In this document: positions 45,875 to 57,061 of the stretch, piece after piece | How the letters are laid out: the number at the start of each line of letters is the position of its first letter | Position numbering within the stretch: the stretch's first letter is position 1 | From: Ophioceras dolichostomum | Lineage: Eukaryota > Ascomycota > Sordariomycetes > Magnaporthales > Ophioceraceae | DNA: 64,000 nt | Reading direction: 5' to 3' | Assembly (NCBI GenBank): GCA_003049485.1 | Contig: PYST01000033.1 | Coordinates: forward strand, 1-64,000 | Notes under the pieces: generated by a model | What the model saw: only the letters and a program-made list of their open reading frames with translations | Databases searched by the model: none | What the model was told of the DNA's origin: nothing | Made by a program: the position numbers and the translations under genes

Positions 45875-48800
45875 ATGGCGGACCGGGCTGCTGGAGGCGG
45901 CAGCCGGGAGAGCTCCAGCAGCTTGTCCGATCCTGAGGGTCCCTCACTGGAGCTCGATGAGCTTCCTGGCGACGTCGCCGACGACGTCGCCGAGGATGCC
46001 ACCGAAGCCGCCACTGAGGACACTGCTGAGGACACTGCTGAGGCCGACACTTCTGCTGCTAAGGACGCTACAGAGGACCCCGCTGAAGACACAGCTGAGG
46101 ACCCTAGCGAGGCTACAGCTGGGGATGCTGCTGATGACGCGAGCGATGATGCCACTGAGGAGGCTCCACACGACGACACTCTTGACGACGATGCTCCTGA
46201 GGACGCTTCTGAGGAGGCCACAGTAGAGGTTCCCGAAGAGGCCCATGAAGAGCATGAAGAGGTCAAACAAGCCGGAGAGGTTGACGTCGGCCGCGCTTCG
46301 GAATCCACCGCGTCGCATCAGCCTGACTACCTCGTTCTCACCGAGGAGCATGTCCAGAAGATTGAGGACTTCCGCGCCCGTCTACAGCAATGCGGGTCCG
46401 AAACCGAGCGCCACAAGCTTTGCACTCGAAAGCGCGCAGAGCTGCTTGGCCTGGACGACTGCGCCAAGGTCCTCATCGCCGGCTATGACAATGCCATGAG
46501 CGAAGAGTGCGCGTCGTACGTGCGCGACAAGGCTGCGATTGAGCAGGGCGATAACGACGATGTCACTGATGCCTCTGCCTTGGAAACCTTCATGGCCTCG
46601 GCCACCGAGGGAAACAAGTGCCTGTCGACCCTGCGCACCGTGAGCCGCGTTTGGGGCCTGGACCGGATCCGGTACTACCAATGGGCGTACCGCGGCCAGT
46701 TCTACAGCAACAAACTTCGAGGTGCTGCTCTCGGCGTCAACGACTGGGACGAGGCCCGTGTGAAGCTCAACCGTTTGATTCACCGCTGGTCGCAGCAGTC
46801 GGGGCGGCGCTGCAAGGTGGAGGAGTCGGTCAACCCGGTCAAGCCCGACGACCTCATCAGCCTGAAGAGCTGGGCGCACAAGCGATCCTTCGTCAAGAAG
46901 AACGATCCCAGCGGCGTCTCGCTGCCGTATCGGCAATTGTCGGAATCAGATCTGCCCGAGGGCTATGGCTTCGACAAGTTCGGCCTGATGGTGCATGAGG
47001 CCTACGCCGTTACTTTCTCATCACCGGCTCCCAACCGGGGCAACTCCAAGAAGGCGAAGAGGGCAAGCTCGGCTGCGGCGACCCCGGCCTCGAAACGGCG
47101 ATCTTCTGTTAAAGCCAGCGTGTCGAACAAGAAGGTCACCAAGATTTCCTCCACCAGCAAGCGCAACCCACGTCGCAACGGGGTTGCGCCCATCGCTCGG
47201 GGCGGTGCGAAGATGAATGTCGACGATGACGAGACAAACGACGACGACGATGATACCATCAGCGTCGCGTCAAGCGACGTCGGCAAAACCCTGGACGAGC
47301 GCCTCGACGGCCCTTGGCGAGACGCTCTCCGCCGCCGGGGCGACGATACGATGCCCGTGCCCCAACCTAAGAAGACCGCCAAGCCCAAGCAGATCAAGCT
47401 GACCGAGGTGACGTGGAAGGTCCCGAAGCAGTGTTGTAAAGAGTCTGTGCCAGGGTTCCTCGTCGCCGTGCTGGACAACCGCCTGACCTGCAGTATCGCG
47501 GAGCTTATGGAGCACGGCTCAGCGCATCTCGAGGGTCTGTGTGTCGACCACGTCAAGAAGTATATCAGGCTTCTGTCGATTCGACTCCCCAACGGCGCCG
47601 CTCCCCCGATCGAGGGAGGCAAGGTGCCTGACGCTGCCCCTCAGAACGGCCACAAGCTCCCCGAGGTCGTCATTGTGGAGGAGCCAGTGCAGATGACCAA
47701 CGGCCGCCGCCGCCGCCGTGCCAACTCGTTGCCCGACATCAGCGCCGCCCAGCATGTCGCCAAACGGCCACGGCTGTCCGATCCTAGCGAGCAGCTTCTC
47801 GGAGAGGAGAAGGAGCAGTCTGCAAAGACCACTCGGATCGACGACCCGGACGGGGACGACGAGTACAGGCGATTGTGGCTTGAGGACTTCAAGCAGAAGG
47901 TGAGAGACGAGGAGTTCGTTCCCGGCTCGCGTGGCTTTAAGACGGGCACGCTACTCTGGAAGATCCTGCAGCGCGCCAAGCCGCCCAGCACCGACAACAC
48001 CAGCGAGAAGGGCTGCGAGGCCTACTTCCTCGACGGGGCCGAGGCCCTGGCCAGGGTCGAGTCGGGCGTCCACGACGAGCCTATCTTCTCCATGGACCAG
48101 CAGCCGTTCCAGTGGAGCGGCGACGGCTGCCGCCCCATCGCCCAGATCCTCCGCCGGATCCAGGACATGGGCCAGTCCGTCTCCGTGCAGATCCCGTCGC
48201 GCAGCGACAGCAAGCACTCGTTCCAGCGCCGCAAGCTGACCGAGGTCCGCGAGCGGTTCTTGCACGGCGAGGCGGGAAGCGAGGACCCCTGGAACATCCT
48301 CGACCTGCGCAGCCCCCTTCCGCCCTGCATCCTCCCTCGCTTCCTGACGGGCGAGAACTGTCAGCTCCTCCCGCGCATCCGGGACGCGGTCCTGAGCCCC
48401 GAGTGCGCCGAGCGCGTGTTCGCGTCCCGCGAGGAGTGGAACGAGTGGACCGACGTGCTCGAGTGGGTCCTCCTCTCCCAGGGCGGGCACAACACGGCTC
48501 CCCACGTCGACAGCCACGGCCTGGCGACGTGGATCACGGCCCAGGAGGGAAGGATCGGGTTCGGATGGATGTCGCGCCCTTCCGTCGACGAGCGCGTAGA
48601 GTGGATGGAGAACTTCGACAACCACACCAAGGGGGAGTGGAGGTTCGTGGTGCTGAAGCCCGGACAGACCGTGTTCTTCAACTCGGGAACGATCCACTTC
48701 GTCTTCAGGGCTGGCAGCGAGCAGACGCTGGCGCTGGGGGGCCACGTCCTGCAGTGGACCGGGGTCGAGCGGTGGATCCGCATCGTCATCGACGAGATGA

Positions 48801-49117
48801 AGCACCCGTGGGCCACGAACGAGGAGATGAGCTGGTCGGCGCCCAACTACGTCAGGGTCGTGGCGGAGCTGGTGCGGAAGAAGGTGAAGGAGGGCAGGAC
48901 GGACGAGATGGGCGGCGAGGCTGTCGTGGGTCGGTTCTTCGATTTGGTCAAGGTGAGCTTTTTTCTTCTTTTTTTCTTCTATCCCCATTCCAAGCTCTTC
49001 ATTCCTCGTCGAGCCATCTATATACTAGCAAAACGATACGATCTACGAACCGGGTTTTGTGGCTGACGACGGTTTTTTGTCACGGTTTAGGAGTTTGGCA
49101 AGCTTCTATACAGCTGA
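45875..49117 (+). CDS. JmjC-domain protein
   Basis: Two exons: 45875-48952, and after a 138-bp intron (GTGAGC donor, TTTAG acceptor) a last exon 49091-49117 of only nine codons. The product has 1034 residues. The JmjC cupin near the C-terminus shows HVD at 877-879 and the distal histidine H941 in SGTIHFVFR, which together form the Fe(II) triad. The spacing of 62 residues is on the short side. JmjC enzymes are 2-oxoglutarate-dependent oxygenases, mostly histone demethylases or protein hydroxylases. Upstream are acidic Ala/Glu/Asp repeats (about residues 30-150), a conserved block with YYQWAYRGQFYS, and a Lys/Arg-rich stretch at about 385-450 that could be a nuclear signal. A Cys/His-containing segment at about 525-580 (KQCCKES ... 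CSIAELMEHG) is of unknown role. No PHD or ARID domain was recognised. The start was chosen because the frame has no earlier ATG. Confidence 0.86.
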
Positions 49118-50088
49118 ACGAACGAGAGACGAGTGTGTGGACAAAAACAAAAAAAGGAAAAGGGAAACTAGAAAAAAAAAAATAAAGCTTGGGGGTCGGC
49201 GTCGGGTCTTGATATCTCTTGATTTTTTATTATTTTATTTCTTATTTTAATTTTATCTTATTTTGCCTCTTTTCGGTTTGCTTGATGGCGGACTGAACAG
49301 GACGGAGCAAAAGCAGCGAGTAAAGAAAGCAGAGAGCAAGCACCCGTCGTCGGGACGGGTGAAATACTGTGATCAATCACAAAAAGCACAAGAAAAGGAG
49401 ACACAGCACTTGGATGGACGACACGAGAGAGGCAAGACAAATCACCGAGGGCAGTCACTCACACACTCGCACGCACGCACGCACACATCTCAAGATGCAA
49501 TGCCGGCTGGGGTTTTCTTGCAATGTTTTTTTTTATTAATGTGTATTTTTACTGTATTCTACTGCCATGTTCTTTTGGAGGGTTGGGAAAAGTCCCGCCT
49601 ATTAACTACTACCGACCTAGTCACGTGAGGTACCTATCTAGCACTGGGGAGGGGATCAGGAGTTACGACCTTTTTCAAGGAGGAAACGCGCAGGGAGAGA
49701 AGGTGTCCCAACAACGGGAGAGAGAGGGAAGAAAACATGTACTGTCCATGTGAGGGCAGCCATAACTGTAGCCGCATAATCGCTTCGCGTTGCGTTGTAA
49801 ACCGCTCGCTGCCTTAACGATCCCTCCCTCTCTCTATCTCTCTCGCCCACGCACAAACACCCTGTTCCCCTCGAGTCTGGTGATTGTCGAACGAACTGCT
49901 TGCATTGATGAGCAGAAATATCTTGGAACACACGCCGGACTCCCAGAGACTCGTGTTCTGGTTTTTCCCGTTCTGCCTTATGGGATTCCCATGAGGGAAG
50001 CACATGAAAGCCTAGGTCGTCCACGTTTCCTGTGGTCAAGTAGCGGCGGGCTGTTAGACCTTTTGCCGCTCTGAGTGCCTCTAGGCAC
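49118..50088. other. Intergenic region between convergent genes
   Basis: Common 3' flank of the JmjC and PAC4 genes. A-rich and T-rich stretches lie at 49150-49260 and CACG repeats near 49468. Frames here are without protein character. Confidence 0.5.
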
Positions 50089-50656
50089 CTATGTCGCAAT
50101 GAACGGCTGAAGCCGCGCCGTGACGACCTCAACCACGCTCCGGAAGGCCTCCATCTCCTCCTCCATCGTGCCGCCCAGCCCCGCGCTCGCAAGGCTGACC
50201 GAGTTGCCGACGTACACAGGCATCCCCGTCTTCTTAGCGACCAGCCGCGCTAGGCGCGAGGTGAACTCCAGCGTCGGCTCTACGGTGTACAGCGGCGTGC
50301 AGAGTGGCTGGTTGGGGTTGAACCTCTGTGATGGATTCGAAAAAAGTCCAGTGGTTTTAATTAGCCGGAGATACTCCCATGGGCGTGTAGGTGTGGGGGT
50401 TGGTGGGTCGGTGCATCAGGCACCTCAGGTAAGGACTTACATCTGGAAGAGAGTACACAAACGAGCCCATCGGTGGGGGCGACCCCAGCTCTTCGGAGGA
50501 TGCGGTGGTGAGGAAGAGCATGATGGCCTTGGCCTTCACGGTCAGGTGGATGTAGATGCGCGTGTCCACTGACCGAGGCAGCGGTATCGAGAACTGGGCC
50601 GTCTTCGTCTCACTGCTTCCCGCCCCGTTTGTTGTTGTGTTCCCCCCCTCCATCAT
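50089..50656 (-). CDS. Proteasome assembly chaperone 4 (PAC4) homologue
   Basis: Two exons, 50656-50441 and 50325-50089, with a 115-bp intron (GTAAGT donor, CACAG acceptor) and a product of 150 residues. Human PAC4 (PSMG4) has 123. PAC4-family chaperones help assemble the alpha ring of the 20S proteasome. Features seen are a beta-strand-rich first half (IYIHLTVKAKAIMLFL), the Ser/Gly loop FVYSLPD before the intron, then LARLVAKKTGMPVYVGNSV and the terminal EEEMEAF segment, all in the same order as in PSMG4. An upstream in-frame ATG at 50749 would add 31 residues; the double ATG at 50656 fits the family better. Both halves are short and the gene is easy to miss without splicing. Divergent from the carnosine N-methyltransferase-like gene. 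Confidence 0.82.
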
Positions 50657-51402
50657 GGATCGGCTCCGAGTGAAGGTCGCCGCGGAGTTTAGTTGAGAGA
50701 GAAACTTCCAACAGAAAATGACAGACAGTGTATCGTTCAGGCTTTTCATCTGCCGCACTCAACTCAGGGTTCCAACTAATAGGTTGTCGTGATGTGTAGG
50801 AAGGTAGCTGGTCGGGAGCGGGCAGGAACAGGAACCTACCTTGCTGAAAGGCGGGGAAGTTAGTGAGCGACCGGTGATGATTGATGGTGGACGATACCCA
50901 TTGCACAACAGTGACCGACCTGGGGTACAATTTAGGCAGCTGCCCCGGGCGTCGCAGGGCTTGAGCACGCTAGGCAGCTCTTTCCTACTTCCATTCCAGC
51001 ACATACTGAGATCGCAACTGCAATTCATTTTGAAAGGTCGCCCTTTTCCTTTCACAATCTTTTTCAAAATCAAAGATGCGACCACCGGGGGCTCTTTCGA
51101 AACTCATATTGCTCTGGAAGCTGCTTACAAATTAAGAAGACGGGACTCCGAGAGGAGTAAGGTTGACGGGGCTGGCGGCGCCGGCGTTCATCTTGGTCGC
51201 AATCGCCGGCAAGGAACTTTTTGCAGCTTCACATTCACTTTGACACCCCGCCGGCCCACACAAGTTTTCCCAGCCCCGAACCTAGGAGGAACTTTCAATG
51301 TTTACTTCCCTCAGTTTTCTCCCCGGCACGGTAAAACCCTTCCACATGCAGATCTCTTGAGAATCACGAGAACAGAGAGAACGAAGCGACGCAACGACAG
51401 CC
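50657..51402. promoter_or_regulatory. Shared divergent promoter, PAC4 / carnosine methyltransferase-like gene
   Basis: 746 bp between the two start codons. It contains no separate gene. The part nearest the methyltransferase start is CA/GA-rich, like a leader. No TATA box is obvious. Confidence 0.5.
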
Positions 51403-52893
51403 ATGTCGGACGAAAACGAGTGGCATGGCATCGAGGGTGAGATTTCCGACGACCCGGAGGAGGTTCGAGTCATATACCAAGCCCTCGATTCTTTCTTGTG
51501 AGTGCTGCACCTTGGCCTCGGGCTATTTTCGCCTCAAGTCCCTGTCCTGTCATCCGTTTGTCATCGGGAGTGGTGATTTTTTGAGGGACCCAAAATCCGT
51601 TTGCTTCATCGCTGTCATTTCCGGCCTCGTCATCACCGCCCTCATCAACATCATCAGTCAAGCTAATTGTCCCGCACAACCAGCCAATATGCCCATGTGG
51701 CGCACTTCTACAGCACGCACATGAGGCGGCAGTCGTTCTACGCGCTACCACAGGAGCATTGGAAGCTGCTGGCTGGTCCTCCGTTCAACTATCTGGAGAC
51801 GCTAGACCAGGTCGACGCCGCCATCGAGAATAATGCGAAACTGGCGCGTGCGATCGCCACGGCGGGTCTGAATTCGTTCCACGCACTGGACAGGCTCGAC
51901 AAGGACAATGAGAGCAGCAATCCATACGCCGAAGTCGTAATCGACGAAGATGGGCTGGTCACGAAGATGCCCGGCCCTTGGGCCGGCTCGGCCCGAAGCG
52001 CAGACACCGACAAGGCGCGCAGCACGGTGCGCCAGTTCTATCGCGACTGGTCCGAGGAGGGCAAGAGCGAGCGCGAGGCCTGCTATGGGCCTGTCAAGCG
52101 ATTCTTGGAGGAGGAGCGGGAACGGAGGCTGGCACAGCAGGACGAGGCGCCCATCCGCGTTCTCGTCCCCGGCGCCGGCCTGGGTCGCCTTGTTTTCGAC
52201 CTGTGCTCCCAGGGCTACGACGTCGAGGGAAATGAGATATCGTATCATTCACTTCTCGGATCGGCGTTCGCACTGAACCACACCACCCGCGTCGGTCAGC
52301 ACACCATCCACCCGTGGATCCACGGCTTCTCGAACCACGTCTCACGCAAGAACCAGATGCGCGGGTACGCCGTGCCCGACGTGGTCCCATGTCAACTCCT
52401 CAACGACCCGCCTCGGCCCGGCGGGAACATGGCCATGACGGCGGCGGACTTCCTGTGCCTCTACGACAAGGAGTCCCAGCGCGAGACCTTCGACTGCGTG
52501 GCGTGCGTCTTCTTCCTGGACACGGCCCCCAACGTGATCCGGTACCTGCAGACGATCCGCAGCTGTCTCAAACCAGGCGGCGTGCTGATCAACGTGGGCC
52601 CCCTGCTGTGGCACTTCGAGAACAACGCGCCCGGGAACCACGGAAGGGACGACGACGGCGACGGCGAGCACGAGCCGTCGAACTCGTCGGGCATCGCGGA
52701 CCCGGGATCGTTCGAGCTGACGGACGAGGAGATGATCGTGCTGGTCGAGAAGCTCGGCTTCGAGATCGTGCGGAGGGACCCGGAGCACATCGCGGCGGGG
52801 TACATTCGGGACCCGGATAGCCTGCTGTCCACCACGTACAAGGCCGCCTCGTGGGTCGCCCGCAAGCTGGCGGACTGGCACGGTGAGATTTAA
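51403..52893 (+). CDS. Carnosine N-methyltransferase-like protein (N2227 family)
   Basis: Two exons, 51403-51497 and 51684-52893. The 186-bp intron has a GTGAGT donor, a GCTAAT branch near 51662 and a CCAG acceptor, and splicing joins DSF to QYAHVAHFY. The product has 434 residues. The N2227 family transfers a methyl group from S-adenosylmethionine; human CARNMT1 makes anserine from carnosine and yeast has YNL092W. Seen here are the N-terminal helix with YAHVAHFY, the acidic/Arg-rich RDWSEEGKSERE segment, motif I VLVPGAGLGRL (191-201), the conserved VEGNEISYHSLLGSAFAL, FDCVACVFFLDTAPN, and the CLKPGGVLINVGPLLWHFE block. A Gly/Asp-rich loop interrupts the domain near 358-371. The natural substrate in fungi is uncertain. 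Convergent with the short-chain dehydrogenase. Confidence 0.92.
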
Positions 52894-53199
52894 TGGAGGA
52901 AGGAAAAGGAAAGTAATGGAAGACATGAGGATTGCCCAAAGGAGGAATAATAGGTAGGACGCCTAGAAACAGAGCCGTTCCACCTCCTTATCAGTCTGCG
53001 CCAGATATTATGAGAATATCCTTGCATTTTCACCCCGAAACAAAGCAATATGGCCGAGCATGCCCGGCTAAGACCAGATTAGCTGGCCTCTCCGCAGATA
53101 TCATACAATGGGAATCCGGATCTTTGAACTTGAGAGAGCTTTTTGCTGCTGCCGTACAGGTTGCTGTTACCACCAGATGGAGTCGCCGACGGGTCTTCT
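52894..53199. other. Convergent 3' spacer
   Basis: 306 bp between two stop codons on opposite strands. It carries the two 3' untranslated regions and no other feature. Confidence 0.6.
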
Positions 53200-54212
53200 T
53201 CAAAGTTTCGCGGCCGCAGGACTCATCAGCTCCCCCCGCATCCACTGGCTCCCCCCATCAATCGGTATCGTCGCGCCGTTGACGTGGCTCCCCGCCCGGC
53301 TGGTGAGGTAAACCACCGCGCCGGCGATGTCGTCCGCCACGCCCAGCCGCCCCATCGGGTTCTTCCTCGCGATCTCGTCGGCGCCCCCGCTGAGCTTAAG
53401 CAGGCCGTCCGCCATCTTGGAAGGGAAGAACCCCGGGGCCAGGTTGTTGACCGTGATGTTCCTCGGACCCAGCTCGAGCGCCAGGTTGCGGCCCAGATGG
53501 ATGGCCGCCGCCTTGCTGGCGCTGTAGCCGTAGGTGCCCTGCTTCCCCAGCGTCCCCACGCCCAACCCGGCCACGCTCGCAGTGATGAGCACGCGGCTCG
53601 GGTCCCGCCTGGAGGCGCGCTTCTCGAGGAGCGGGGCGAACAGCTTGATGGTGTTGAAGACGGCGCGCACGTTCAGGTCCATCACCTTGGCGAAGGCCGA
53701 GTCCGGGTGCGTGTCGATGTACTCGCCCCACGTGGCGCCCGCGTTGGCGAGCAGGATGTCGACGTGCGGCGTCTGGGAGGTCACGAGGGCCAGGAGCGCC
53801 TTGACGCCCGCCTCGGTGGAGGAGTCCGCGGGCGCGGGGATGGCTACCGCGCCGGGGGCGAGGTTGGGCAGCGCGTTGAGCGTCTTACACGCCGCTTCGC
53901 ATGCTGCCGCTTTGCGGGATGAGATGAAGACTTTGGATGCGCCTGCTTGAAGTAGGCTAGAGAGACAGGTTGGAAGGTAGGTGGGTAGAGATGTCCTATG
54001 TTAGCTGCATTCTTTTCTATGGTACGTATGCACGGTACTTGTCCTATTACCGGGAATGCAGTGATGGTGTTGTGGTAGGTTTGCTACATGAGATGAACTC
54101 ACGCTGATGCAGCGCTGAGGCCCAGGCCTCTGGAACCGCCCGTCACGACAGCTACTTTCCCTTTTAGGGAGAAGAGTGATGGGAAGTCTTGGAGCTGTGC
54201 TGCTTCGGCCAT
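53200..54212 (-). CDS. Short-chain dehydrogenase/reductase
   Basis: Two exons, 54212-54103 and 53956-53200, with a 146-bp intron (GTGAGT donor, CTAG acceptor) and a product of 288 residues. It has the classical SDR fold: TGGSRGLG at 24-31 (nucleotide loop, the Arg favouring NADPH), ILLANAGAT, ITASVAGLG with the catalytic serine, YSASK with Tyr181 and Lys185, and APGFF. The C-terminal DGGSQW stretch is also typical. A probable membrane or organelle signal is absent. The closest general resemblance is to 3-oxoacyl-ACP-reductase-type and related fungal SDRs, but the substrate cannot be told. It is next to no pathway partners, so no biosynthetic cluster is implied. Confidence 0.92.
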
Positions 54213-54843
54213 TTTGATGCATGAAAGGGCCAGAGTGCAAAATCTTCAACAAAACACAGAACTGGCAAGTAATAAATTCTGTTCACTTTACGATTTGGCT
54301 TGTTTATGAATGGGTAGACGAGATGGTGAGAATGAGAGCTCCCCGCACAGGACGCCGGGGGGTCATGTGGGGATACCGAGGTTCGGCACCCGGCACATGA
54401 GAACCACGCCAACCCGGGACGGAATGTGTACAAACACCGGCCGCCTGCCGGCTTACGGCCAGCAGCGTCCTCTGCATGTTCAAGTCTTCTCAGAGTCCCT
54501 TCAAGGTACGGGAAACCTGGTACTGTGGTCGACCTCGCTTTTGATGTCTACACGCAACGTTGCGCGTTGATCAGCTTGGGGCTACTTCGTACACGAATTC
54601 TGACGACGTGTTCCTCAATCCTCGGTGTGATGAACAATGAACCAGTCGAACGTAAGTCCAGTAATAATACCTTAGGTGGTTAGCAGTTTCACCATTGCAA
54701 GATAGAACAGATGAAGAAGATTAAAGACTTCGGGGGAAGCCAGCCAGCCAGCCAGGCCCACGTAGGGTCACTTACAAAATTAGGCACCCAGCCAATCAGA
54801 TTAGCCTACATAAACTCAGCTCTGAGCATGACAACGAACAATC
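54213..54843. other. Intergenic region
   Basis: 5' flank of the short-chain dehydrogenase and 5' flank of the tRNA-Met gene. No gene seen. Confidence 0.5.
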
Positions 54844-54950
54844 GGATCAGTGGCGCAGTTGGTTAGCGCGTAGGTCTCATAGCAGATCGCTCTGATTCTC
54901 TGCAAAAGAGGGCTATCCTAAGGTCGTGAGTTCGAGTCTCACCTGGTCCA
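54844..54950 (+). tRNA. tRNA-Met (CAT), elongator type, with intron
   Basis: Acceptor arm GGATCAG (54844-54850) pairs with CTGGTCC, with A54950 as discriminator. The D arm is TGGCGCAGTTGGTTAGCGC. The anticodon CAT is at 54878-54880, followed by A54881. A 33-nt intron at 54882-54914 sits at the usual position after nucleotide 37. T arm GTGAGTTCGAGTCTCAC. It is an elongator rather than an initiator on the grounds of its D arm and acceptor stem. Confidence 0.93.
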
Positions 54951-54959
54951 TTTTTTTTT
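54951..54959 (+). terminator. RNA polymerase III terminator of tRNA-Met
   Basis: A run of nine T directly after the tRNA-Met gene. Confidence 0.85.
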
Positions 54960-55639
54960 CGCCTTTTCTTGCTTCTTTGTTTCTATTTTCAGCTGGTTTA
55001 CTACTCTGGTCTTTTCAAATCCATTAATGGCTTTAATTTTTGTTTCATGATGATTGGGTGCGAGAAGTGTCTCTCGATGCTAATCCGTCATTGCCAATGT
55101 GGTACCACGGCTGGCAATGGTGCAACACCAGCACTAAGTGGTCTCCTGTGCGAGAGCAGAGCGTACAATAATTCAGGGCATTACAGTGCTAGAACATTGC
55201 GAGCCAAAGCTGCCTGCCTGTAATACCACCACTCTCACTGCTTCATGAATGGTGAAGCAGGACCGATGTTTTAAAATAAGCGACAAGTAAACGTAATAGG
55301 CATTTTGACATCGCCAAGAATCTCTAGTAAGCTCTCTGCAAAGCCGTCATAGAACAGCGCCCTACAATTGAGCCGGGCGTGCATGCACCAAGACAATGAA
55401 TGCTATTGTCGAAGTCTGGAGCGAAACATTTGTTGTTCAATTGTGCGGTAGCTGCAAGAGCTCGGGTACCAGCATTCAGCCTCACGAAGCAAAAGAAGTA
55501 AAGGAAAAAAGGAAGGGAAACAACGGGAGGGGGAAAATATGCAAGGAAGGAAGGAAGATCATAAGCAAGATCAAAAGCCAAAAAAAAACCAACGCAAAAA
55601 AAGATGCCAAAAAAATTCAACTTCAGATGCATTTACTTT
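54960..55639. other. Spacer between two tRNA genes
   Basis: No gene. A-rich stretches at 55582-55615 provide a T-run for the minus-strand tRNA-Glu terminator. Confidence 0.5.
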
Positions 55640-55709
55640 TCCAGTACCGGGAATTGAACCCGGGTCTCGACGGTGAAAACGTCACATGCTAACCCCTACA
55701 CCATACTGG
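55640..55709 (-). tRNA. tRNA-Glu (TTC)
   Basis: On the minus strand the acceptor CCAGTAT pairs with GTACTGG (one T-G pair), with A as discriminator at 55640. The anticodon loop TTTTCAC gives TTC. T arm CCCGGGTTCAATTCCCGG is canonical and no intron is present. A poly-T tract (plus-strand A run at 55609-55615) lies about 25 nt downstream and would end transcription. Confidence 0.92.
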
Positions 55710-57061
55710 ATGATGGTTGATTCCTGTTGTTGGATTGTTGATGCAAAAGCAACGTAGCGGCGGTTATAAATGCGCAAGCGAGAAGAGCGAGCGAGCGAGT
55801 GGCGGAGCGCATTCAGAGAGGCAAGACTTGGCGCCGCAGGATGGATGGATGGATACCTTGGAGGTGGTGACTGAGTCATTTGTTGTCCGACCCCGCTGCT
55901 CGGCCGGGGCCTGTGTTAGTGAGTCGCATTGCGTTGGTTGATGAATCCGGTGAGACTGGCCGTGAACGGTACTGGCACGCGGGCCAGATTATCCTGTTAG
56001 TCGCAGTTGCCCGTTGGCAGCGTGCGAGTTTGGAGAGGCTGGTGTAAGTAAGTGCTGCAAGTATACCACGCATAAAAAACGCTCTCCGTCGAAAGGCGAG
56101 GCGATTTTCGTTTCCTTGTATGAGCACTAGCGGTCGCTGGTAGGCATATGCCTCCGTCTGCTGGTGCAGAGCCTGCAATGTACGACACACGTGTGGGCTG
56201 TTCGAAAATACAAGACGGAATACAACGCGTCACAGCATTATGCAGGCCACCAGGGCTAAGGTGCCTCAGGAGTGCGGCAGCTAGCCGGGCGGTTGGCAAC
56301 AGGCGAGTCCGAACACGGGAAGGGTCTTCCATCTCACAGCTGCCGTCGACCTGGGTACCTACCTACCTACCTACCCGGGCGGGCATTTAGACAAGGGGAG
56401 AGAGGAATACCCAGCGAGCTGAGTGCTTGCCAAAGAAGCTGGAAGGCAGCCGCTTAGCCCGGACAGAATGCTGCTCACCCACACATGTCGATCTACCCAT
56501 CGACTCGACGATTGGAGGAGAGCCAGGGAACTCACGCAAGGAGGTACGGTCTAATATTGGGCACTGCAAAGGATAAATTATGAAGAGGCATAAGGGGAGT
56601 GGTATTGTGGGCGAATAATAATAGATCGTCAGGACGGGAGAGAAAAATGATGGTGGAAAAAGCAGAAAAAAGAAACGTCTAAAAAACCAATAAGGGGAAA
56701 GAAAAACACCAACGATACAACCAAGGTAACTACCAGATAGTCCAATATCCGGCACCCTTCGCAAGACTTGAAGCCCAGAGCCGAGGACAGGGAGAGCAAG
56801 AGAGGCGAGGAGCAGACAGGACACAAGAAAAGATGCATCCCATCCATCCGGATATAAACCACTCCCTCTTTCCCAACAAAGGAGACCACGGGGCAGAGAC
56901 GATCCGATCTAGGTGGCAGGTAATCTATCCCACAGCCGTTACCACTCTCTGTTCCTGCTGCTGCTGCCGAAACACGACAAGTTGCTGTTGTTGCCTGTCC
57001 CTCCTGCACCTCCGCCTAGTCTTCGACAAACCCATGAAAGCAAACGTCGTCGGCTTGAGCA
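55710..57061. other. Intergenic region
   Basis: 5' flank of tRNA-Glu and 3' flank of the J-domain gene. GGTACCTACCTACC repeats lie at 56352-56376. The frames present lack protein character. Confidence 0.5.

Noticed and set aside
47951..48988. A 345-codon minus-strand frame inside the JmjC gene
   Set aside because: Antisense shadow of the JmjC exon, which carries the recognisable HVD and distal His motifs on the plus strand.
5824..54212. A secondary-metabolite cluster built around the CPR-like reductase, the methyltransferases and the short-chain dehydrogenase
   Set aside because: These genes are tens of kilobases apart among housekeeping genes, and no polyketide synthase, non-ribosomal peptide synthetase, terpene cyclase or P450 was found.
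55396..55692. A plus-strand frame ending in YRELNPGLDGENVTC
   Set aside because: Its last part is the antisense of tRNA-Glu; such peptides are a known artefact of reading tRNA genes as protein.
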